In this document: positions 58,844 through 64,000 of the stretch, in pieces
How the letters are laid out: each line of letters opens with the position of its first letter
How positions within the stretch are numbered: position 1 is the stretch's first letter
DNA from: Thermoflexus sp.
GTDB taxonomy: Bacteria > Chloroflexota > Anaerolineae > Thermoflexales > Thermoflexaceae
Assembly (NCBI RefSeq): GCF_034432235.1
Contig: NZ_DAOUCJ010000111.1
Span: 70,250-134,249 of the forward strand
Length of the DNA stretch: 64,000 nt
Direction of reading: 5' to 3'
Translations under genes and position numbers: made by a program
The notes under the pieces: model-generated
The model's input: only the letters and a program-made list of their open reading frames with translations
Told to the model about the DNA's origin: nothing
Database searches by the model: none

Positions 58844-59961
58844 CAGATGGACTCCAGGGGAAGGGGGGGTTGGGCGGCCTCGCCGGGGTAGGGCAGGCCC
58901 AGGTGTTCATAGGCGCGGCGGGTGAGCACCCGGCCGCGCGGCGTGCGGTCGAGGAAGCCCAGCTGCAGCAGGTAAGGTTCCACCACATCCATGATCGTAT
59001 CCGGCTCCTCGGAGAGGGCCGCGGCCAGCGTCTCCAGCCCCACCGGCCCGCCGCCGAATTTCTCGGCGAGGGTGCGGATCAGCCGCCGGTCCAGCTCGTC
59101 CAGCCCCATGGGATCCACGTCCATCAGCTGGAGCGCCTCGGCGGCTACGGCGGCGGTGATCACCCCGTCGGCGCGGACCTGGGCGTAATCCCGGACGCGG
59201 CGGAGCAGGCGAACGGCCACGCGGGGCGTGCCCCGGGCCCGACGGGCGATCTCCCGCACGCCTTCCGCTTCGATCTCCACCCCGAGCACCTGGGCGGCGC
59301 GGCGGACAATGGCTTCCATCGCCTCCAGGTCATAGAAATCCAGGCGGAAAATGGCGCCGAAGCGGGCGCGGAGGGGAGCCGTGAGAAGGGCCAGGCGGGT
59401 GGTGGCGCCGATCACCGTGAACCGGGGAAGGCTCAGGCGGATGCTGCGGGCGGCGGGCCCTTTCCCGATGACGATATCCAGGGCGAAGTCCTCCATCGCC
59501 GGGTAGAGGACCTCCTCCACCGTGCGGGGGAGGCGGTGGATCTCATCGATGAACAGGATCTCGCCGGCCCGCAGGTTGGTGAGGATGGCCGCCAGATCCC
59601 CCGCCCGCTCGATGGCAGGGCCGGAGGTGATCCGGATAGGCACCCCCATCTCGTTGGCGATGACGATGGCCAGGGTGGTCTTGCCCAGGCCAGGAGGACC
59701 GTAGAAGAGCAGATGATCCAGGGGCTCCCCGCGGGCTCGCGCCGCCTCGATCAGGATCCGCAGGTTTTCCTTCACCCGATCCTGGCCGATGAACTCCTCC
59801 AGCCGTTGGGGCCGGAGAGCCATCTCGATCGCCTGTTCCTCCGATCGCCCGTAGGGGGAGATGGGGCGCTCCGGCCTCCCAGGCTCGGCGGATGGATTTC
59901 CAGAGGGTTGTCCTTCCAGCGAATCTTTCCGACGCTTCAATCGGCCACTCCCACTCCGCAA
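58843..59961 (-). CDS. ruvB: Holliday junction branch migration ATPase RuvB
   Basis: RuvB is the AAA+ motor that drives branch migration with RuvA. The 372-residue reading shows Walker A FYGPPGLGKTTLA, Walker B ILFIDEIHRL, sensor 1 VIGATTR, the arginine finger region ALLTAPLRARFG, and a C-terminal winged helix (DPMGLDELDRRLI, GGPVGLETLAAAL). The N-terminus is uncertain: TTG at 59961 gives about 45 residues before the conserved MALRPQRLEEFIGQ, slightly longer than usual. ruvA and ruvC are not adjacent. It is divergent from a membrane protein gene with under 40 bases between. Confidence 0.95.
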   Translation of the reverse strand: MRSGSGRLKRRKDSLEGQPSGNPSAEPGRPERPISPYGRSEEQAIEMALRPQRLEEFIGQDRVKENLRILIEAARARGEPLDHLLFYGPPGLGKTTLAIVIANEMGVPIRITSGPAIERAGDLAAILTNLRAGEILFIDEIHRLPRTVEEVLYPAMEDFALDIVIGKGPAARSIRLSLPRFTVIGATTRLALLTAPLRARFGAIFRLDFYDLEAMEAIVRRAAQVLGVEIEAEGVREIARRARGTPRVAVRLLRRVRDYAQVRADGVITAAVAAEALQLMDVDPMGLDELDRRLIRTLAEKFGGGPVGLETLAAALSEEPDTIMDVVEPYLLQLGFLDRTPRGRVLTRRAYEHLGLPYPGEAAQPPLPLESI

Positions 59962-59999
59962 TCTATATCGATTATACTTCCTTTAACGAAGCCGTCCCC

Positions 60000-61598
60000 A
60001 TGAAGAACCGTTCCGGCCCGCCGTTGGGGGGTATGATCGGGATGTCCGTTCGCCGTCGCGGGTTCTGGGGTTCCATCACGCCTGGGCACCTGCTGGCCCT
60101 CACCGCGTTGGTGGGGATCTTCGTGTTCGTCAACACCCACCCTATCCGCCCCCACGATTTCTGGTGGCACCTCGCCGTCGGGCGGGAGATCCTTCAAACC
60201 GGTCGCATCCCCACGGTGGACACCTTCTCGTATACCCGGGCCGGCGCGCCGTATCCGTCCTATGCGATGTTCTGGCTGGCTGACGTGCTGATGTATGGGC
60301 TTTACGCCCTGGGCGGCCCGGCGCTGACCGTATTCGCTCACAGCCTGCTGATCACGTCCGCCTACGGGTTGATCCTGTGGGCGGCATGGGAGGCCAGCGG
60401 GCCGCGGGCTGCGGCCCTGGGGATCGTCGTGGCGGCCGCCCTGGGGCTCGACGACTGGAATGTGCGGCCCCAGGCCTTCGCCTTCCTGGCCGGCGCGCTG
60501 TTCCTCCGGGGGCTCGCCGGGCTGGAACGCTCTCCACGCTGGCTCTGGATCTTCCCCTTTGGGATGGCCCTCTGGGTCAACACCCACGGTTCCTTTCCCC
60601 TTGGGCTGTTGCTGGTCGGATTGACGCTGGTGGGGAAGGCGCTCGAGGGCGGGATCCCGGGGGGACGCGGGGTGTCGATGCGCCGTTTCCTTGTGGCCCT
60701 GGGGCTGACGGTTCTGGCCACCGGGCTGAACCCCCGGGGTTTCGGCGTGTATGCGTATTCGATCATGATGGCCCGTAACCCGGTGATCCGGGCCCTGGTC
60801 CCGGAGTGGGCCCCGCCGGGCTTGGACCGCCACGGGCTGCTGTTTTACGCCGCGGCGGCGCTGGTGGGGTTGCTGCTGGCGATCCCCCCGCGTCGCCTTT
60901 CGCCCCATCATCTCCTGATCGCCGGGGCGTTCGCCCTGCTGGGGCTCCAGACCTCCCGGGGGGTGGTGTGGTTCGGGATGGTGGCGGCGCCGATCCTCGC
61001 GGCGCGGATCCAGGCCCTCTGGCCGGAACGGCCGGGACGGACGGGGATCCCGGCCCTGAACGGATGGTTCCTGGGGCTGCTGAGCGGGATGGCCCTCGCG
61101 GCGCTTCCCTGGTTCAAAGCGTGGTGGCCGATGCCCGCTGCCAAGGCCGGTCTGATCTCGGCGGAAACGCCGGTCGCGGCGACGGCCTTCCTGCTTCAGC
61201 AACGACCGCCGGGGCCGGTGTTCCATGCCCTTTCGTTCGGCAGCTACCTGATCTGGGCGGCCCACCCCGATTATCCGGTGTTCGTGGACACCCGGCTGGA
61301 GCTTTATCCGATGGCGATCTGGGAGGATTACCTGGCGATCAGCGCGGCGGCGCCGGGCTGGGAGGAACGCCTGGCTCGCTACGGAGTGTGCCTGTTGATG
61401 TTGAGCCCGCAGGAGCAACCGGCCCTCGTGGAAGCGGTCGCGCGTTCGCCGCGCTGGAAGAGACTATATCAGGATGACGCAGCCTCCCTCTGGATCAGGA
61501 AGGAAGGCGCATGCGGTGGCTCATTCGGAATCCCGGACCCCTTAGAGGGTGTGCGAAAAACTCCCACGGGGGTTCTTCGGTTTCCCGCACGTTCCTGA
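60000..61598 (+). CDS. polytopic membrane protein, glycosyltransferase-like or unknown
   Basis: The 532-residue product has about ten to twelve hydrophobic segments. Near the N-terminus there is a charged loop (HPIRPHDFWWHLAVGREILQTGRIPTVDTFSYTRAG). The C-terminal soluble part reads VFVDTRLELYPMAIWEDY and includes RYGVCLLMLSPQEQP. The layout resembles membrane glycosyltransferases and a common family of proteins of unknown function, in which the DFWWHLA Asp would be catalytic. No substrate can be named. Start sites at 60000, 60033 and 60042 are all possible; none has a clear Shine-Dalgarno sequence at good spacing except perhaps 60042. It is divergent from ruvB. Confidence 0.75.
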   Translation: MKNRSGPPLGGMIGMSVRRRGFWGSITPGHLLALTALVGIFVFVNTHPIRPHDFWWHLAVGREILQTGRIPTVDTFSYTRAGAPYPSYAMFWLADVLMYGLYALGGPALTVFAHSLLITSAYGLILWAAWEASGPRAAALGIVVAAALGLDDWNVRPQAFAFLAGALFLRGLAGLERSPRWLWIFPFGMALWVNTHGSFPLGLLLVGLTLVGKALEGGIPGGRGVSMRRFLVALGLTVLATGLNPRGFGVYAYSIMMARNPVIRALVPEWAPPGLDRHGLLFYAAAALVGLLLAIPPRRLSPHHLLIAGAFALLGLQTSRGVVWFGMVAAPILAARIQALWPERPGRTGIPALNGWFLGLLSGMALAALPWFKAWWPMPAAKAGLISAETPVAATAFLLQQRPPGPVFHALSFGSYLIWAAHPDYPVFVDTRLELYPMAIWEDYLAISAAAPGWEERLARYGVCLLMLSPQEQPALVEAVARSPRWKRLYQDDAASLWIRKEGACGGSFGIPDPLEGVRKTPTGVLRFPARS

Positions 61599-61623
61599 AA
61601 GCCTTCAGAGGCAAAGGAGCGCG

Positions 61624-62424
61624 ATGGGCTGGGATCCTGGGGAAGTGCTTCAGATGGCGGAAAGGATTCCATGGATACGGGATCTCCACCTCTATGAAGA
61701 GGTGGGTTCCACCAATGATATCGCCCGGGATCTGGGGGAAATGGGAGCCCCGGAGGGCGTGGTGGTGCTGGCCGATGCTCAGCGGGCCGGGCGAGGGCGG
61801 GCCGGGCGCTCCTGGTGGACTCCGCCCGGGATGGCGCTGGCCGTTTCGATCCTGGTGCGTCCCCGCCGCCCGCCCGAAGATTGGCCCCAGCTGACGATGA
61901 TCGCCGGGCTGGCCGCTGTGGAAAGCATAGAGGCGATCGGCTGCCCGGCGGGCCTGAAATGGCCCAACGACATCATGATCCCTCCGGATCGAAATCGGGA
62001 GATCCCGGCGCCCGCCTGGCGGAAGGCTGGTGGGATCCTGGTGGAATCGGCCCCCCCCGCCTTCGCGGTGATCGGGATCGGGATAAATGTGAATGCTCCC
62101 CTCACAGCGGCGCCTCCCGAACTCGCCGGGACCATAGGCAGCATCTGCGAGACCATCGGGCATACGGTCCCCCGGCGGGCCGTGCTGGAAGGCCTGTTGC
62201 GGGCCTTCGTCCGCCTGTATGCCGAATGGAGCGAGGGGGCCAGTGTGCTGGAACGCTGGGCGGCTCGCCTGATCATGCTGGGCCGCCCGGTCCGGATCCA
62301 CACTCCCGGGAAGGTCTGGGAGGGGGTTGCCGAATCCGTCGGCCCGGAGGGCGGACTCTGGTTGCGCCTGCCCGATGGACATCGGGAATATTTCCGGGCG
62401 GGGGATGTCTCTCTGCGCTGGTGA
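61624..62424 (+). CDS. birA: biotin--[acetyl-CoA carboxylase] ligase, no DNA-binding domain
   Basis: The enzyme attaches biotin to carrier proteins such as AccB. The 266-residue product, from ATG 61624 behind AAAGGAG, has the biotinyl-AMP loop QRAGRGRAGRSWWTPPGMALAVSI, KWPNDIM with the catalytic Lys, and IGIGINVN. The C-terminal SH3-like segment is GRPVRIHTPGKVWEGVAESVG. It lacks the N-terminal winged helix of E. coli BirA, so it does not act as a repressor. It lies 25 bases after the membrane protein gene, probably co-transcribed. Confidence 0.95.
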   Translation: MGWDPGEVLQMAERIPWIRDLHLYEEVGSTNDIARDLGEMGAPEGVVVLADAQRAGRGRAGRSWWTPPGMALAVSILVRPRRPPEDWPQLTMIAGLAAVESIEAIGCPAGLKWPNDIMIPPDRNREIPAPAWRKAGGILVESAPPAFAVIGIGINVNAPLTAAPPELAGTIGSICETIGHTVPRRAVLEGLLRAFVRLYAEWSEGASVLERWAARLIMLGRPVRIHTPGKVWEGVAESVGPEGGLWLRLPDGHREYFRAGDVSLRW

Positions 62425-62453
62425 TCGAGGACCGTGGCCTCCGTCGGTCACCT

Positions 62454-62482
62454 TTGCGGAATCCCACCGGACTGACTATAAT
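62454..62482 (+). promoter_or_regulatory. promoter of the S1-domain protein gene
   Basis: TTGCGG at 62454-62459, 17 bases, then TATAAT at 62477-62482. Transcription would start near 62489, about 70 bases before the coding region. Confidence 0.75.
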
Positions 62483-62559
62483 GGGGGAAAGCCTTTTGCG
62501 GAGCAGGCGCAGCGCTCCGCGGTCCAACGATTCGAATCTGCCATCAGGGAGTAAGCTCC

Positions 62560-63759
62560 GTGATGAACGAAGAGATCCAGCAGGACCGCCCCGAAAGCGC
62601 CATGGCCGAGATGGGCGAATGGCTGGAGATGTCCCCTTCCTCCCTTCGGCGGGGGGATATCGTGCAGGGGACGATCGTTCGGATCACCCCGACGGAGATC
62701 CTGGTGGATATCGGAATGAAAGCGGAAGGGGTGATCACGGGCCGCGAGCTGGAACGGATGCCCAAAGAGATCCGGGAGGTCCTGCGGGAGGGAGACGTAA
62801 TCCAGGTCCAGGTGGTGAACCCCGAGGATCGCAGCGGGAACATCCTGCTCTCCCTCCAGCGGGCGCTGATGGAGGAGGACTGGCAGCAAGCCCGGCGGAT
62901 GATGGAGGAGGGGGAGATCCTGGAGCTCACGGTCAACGGTTATAACAAAGGTGGGCTGGTGGTGAGGGTGGGCCGCCTTCGCGGGTTCATCCCCGCTTCC
63001 CAGGTGGTTCCGCAGGAGGCGGGGGAGGAAAAACTGCCTGTGGAGCAGCGGCTGAAGCGCCGGGTGGGCCAGAAGATCCATGTCCGGATCATTGAGGTGA
63101 ATCCGGAGGCCAACCGGTTGATCCTCTCGGAGCGGGCCGCACAGGAGGAGCTCCGGCGTCGTCAGAAGGAAGAGCTGCTCGCCCGCCTTGAGCCGGGGAT
63201 GCGCGTGAAGGGGCGCGTGATCAGCCTGACGGACTTTGGGGCGTTCGTCGATCTGGGCGGCGCAGAGGGTCTGATCCATATCAGCGAGCTCTCCTGGCAT
63301 CGGGTGAACCACCCCCGGGAGGTCCTCTCCGTCGGTCAGGAGGTGGAGGTAGAAGTGATCCGTGTGGATCGGGAGCGGAAACGGATCGCCCTGAGCCGTA
63401 AACGGGTGGAGCCGGACCCCTGGCAGCAGGCGGTGGCCCAACTTCGAGAAGGGCAGCTGGTCGAGGCCGTGATCACTCGGCTGACCAATTTCGGAGCCTT
63501 CGCAGCGCTGAAGGAGTTCCCGGGCGTGGAGGGCCTGATTCACATCTCTGAGCTGGCCGAGCATCGGGTGCATCATCCCAAAGAGGTGGTTCGAGAGGGG
63601 GAAGAGCGGGTGGTGCGTCTGATCCGGATCGATCGGGAGAACCGGCGGCTGGCCCTCAGCTTGCGCCGCGTGGCTTCCCCCGAATACGCGATGCTGGATT
63701 GGGAGATGGCTCAGGCCCGCCTGCAAGCGGAGGAAAGGGGGAGCGGGGAATCTCCCTAA
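62560..63759 (+). CDS. rpsA: S1-domain protein, 30S ribosomal protein S1-like
   Basis: The 399-residue protein is built of four S1 RNA-binding domains, roughly residues 30-100, 115-185, 200-275 and 288-365. The third is the most typical (GMRVKGRVISLTDFGAFVDLGGAEGLIHISELSWHRVNHPREVLSVGQEVEVEVIRVD). Ribosomal S1 of Gram-positive-like lineages has four such repeats against six in E. coli. A function in mRNA binding to the ribosome is therefore likely, although a regulatory S1 protein is possible. Start: GTG 62560 has GGGAG at eight bases; the adjoining ATG at 62563 is the alternative. Confidence 0.9.
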   Translation: MMNEEIQQDRPESAMAEMGEWLEMSPSSLRRGDIVQGTIVRITPTEILVDIGMKAEGVITGRELERMPKEIREVLREGDVIQVQVVNPEDRSGNILLSLQRALMEEDWQQARRMMEEGEILELTVNGYNKGGLVVRVGRLRGFIPASQVVPQEAGEEKLPVEQRLKRRVGQKIHVRIIEVNPEANRLILSERAAQEELRRRQKEELLARLEPGMRVKGRVISLTDFGAFVDLGGAEGLIHISELSWHRVNHPREVLSVGQEVEVEVIRVDRERKRIALSRKRVEPDPWQQAVAQLREGQLVEAVITRLTNFGAFAALKEFPGVEGLIHISELAEHRVHHPKEVVREGEERVVRLIRIDRENRRLALSLRRVASPEYAMLDWEMAQARLQAEERGSGESP

Positions 63760-63797
63760 TCGCCCGGATCGCCGGTGGGAGGCTTGGGGAGGGGGTG

Positions 63798-63828
63798 AGC
63801 GGGGCGCCTGCAGCGCCCCGCTTTCTCT
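63798..63828 (+). terminator. intrinsic terminator after rpsA-like gene
   Basis: AGCGGGGCGC (63798-63807) pairs with GCGCCCCGCT (63813-63822) around CTGCA, followed by TTCTCTAT. It lies 38 bases after the stop codon. Confidence 0.75.
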
Positions 63829-63973
63829 ATCTCAACTCGAAGCATCGAGCTTGAGGATTCCACGCCGGTGGATGGGAATTGCGGCCCTTGAGGGGTGGTC
63901 ATGGTGCGCCCCGTTGTCCCTCCGACAAACGGTCAACCATGGGATCCCTGAACTAACTGAAAAAGGGGCGACG

Positions 63974-63982
63974 TGTTATACT
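63974..63982 (+). promoter_or_regulatory. possible extended -10 promoter at the window edge
   Basis: TGTTATACT has the TGn-TATAAT-like form of an extended -10 element. No strong -35 box is seen at 63954. It points out of the window, so the gene it serves is not visible. Confidence 0.4.
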
Positions 63983-64000
63983 AACATCAGAGCCGGCTGC

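Overview
This is a GC-rich bacterial chromosome segment, most likely from a thermophilic member of the Chloroflexota (Thermoflexus/Anaerolineae-like). The taxon is inferred from gene content, not from a marker search. The supporting traits are a NurA/HerA pair in a bacterium, inositol-phosphate synthase next to a PimA-like glycosyltransferase, DUF11-bearing secreted proteins ending in a 'LPFI' tail, a T-box-controlled trp operon and a multi-domain RHS relic. Most of the window is dense housekeeping DNA in short operons. Clear sigma70-type promoters (TTGACA, 17 bases, TAtAAT-like) are visible ahead of several of them.

Layout. 1-7289 (+): the 3' end of a complex I operon, nuoH (cut by the window edge), I, J, K, L, M, N. 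7290-7866: a gene-free stretch with a possible PA14-domain fragment. 7867-15435 (+): promoter, tryptophan T-box leader (specifier UGG), attenuator, then trpE-G-D-C-F-B-A and a terminator. 15441-24949 (-): corA, threonine aldolase, a KTSC-domain protein, an inositol lipid cassette (ino1, acyltransferase, PimA-like glycosyltransferase), murJ, dtd and two small proteins of unknown function.

25146-37743 (+): a starch/maltodextrin utilisation operon. It has a LacI-type repressor with tandem operators over its own promoter, a secreted GH13 enzyme with a C-terminal starch-binding domain, a CUT1 sugar ABC transporter (binding protein and two permeases, no ATPase), a 1361-residue secreted GH13 enzyme and a GH13 lipoprotein. 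The sense of the operon is extracellular starch breakdown, import of the oligosaccharides, and repression when they are absent.

37748-42028 (-): a small lipoprotein, then the DNA-end-processing set nurA, a HAS-barrel-like protein and herA. 42254-44119 (+): rho behind a long leader. 44250-46367 (-): a thiolase, a membrane-anchored Rieske-like domain that has lost its iron ligands, and rpmF (L32). 46830-49396 (+): a broken RHS/YD-repeat gene carrying three amber codons and three frameshifts. 49405-50155 (+): rpsL alone with its own promoter and terminator.

50153-59961 (-): an RsuA/RluB-type pseudouridine synthase, a polysaccharide deacetylase, tRNA-Glu(UUC), a phosphoribosyltransferase, an NMT1-type ABC transporter operon led by an unusual IclR-PNPOx fusion regulator, mltG, ruvX and ruvB. 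60000-63826 (+): a polytopic membrane protein, a biotin protein ligase and an S1-domain (rpsA-like) protein with a terminator. The last bases hold a likely promoter for a gene beyond the window.

No CRISPR array, intact insertion sequence, integrase or phage gene was seen. The most unusual items are the IclR-PNPOx fusion with its operator, the ligand-less Rieske-like domain, the amber-bearing RHS relic, the nurA-HAS-herA trio and the inositol lipid cassette.
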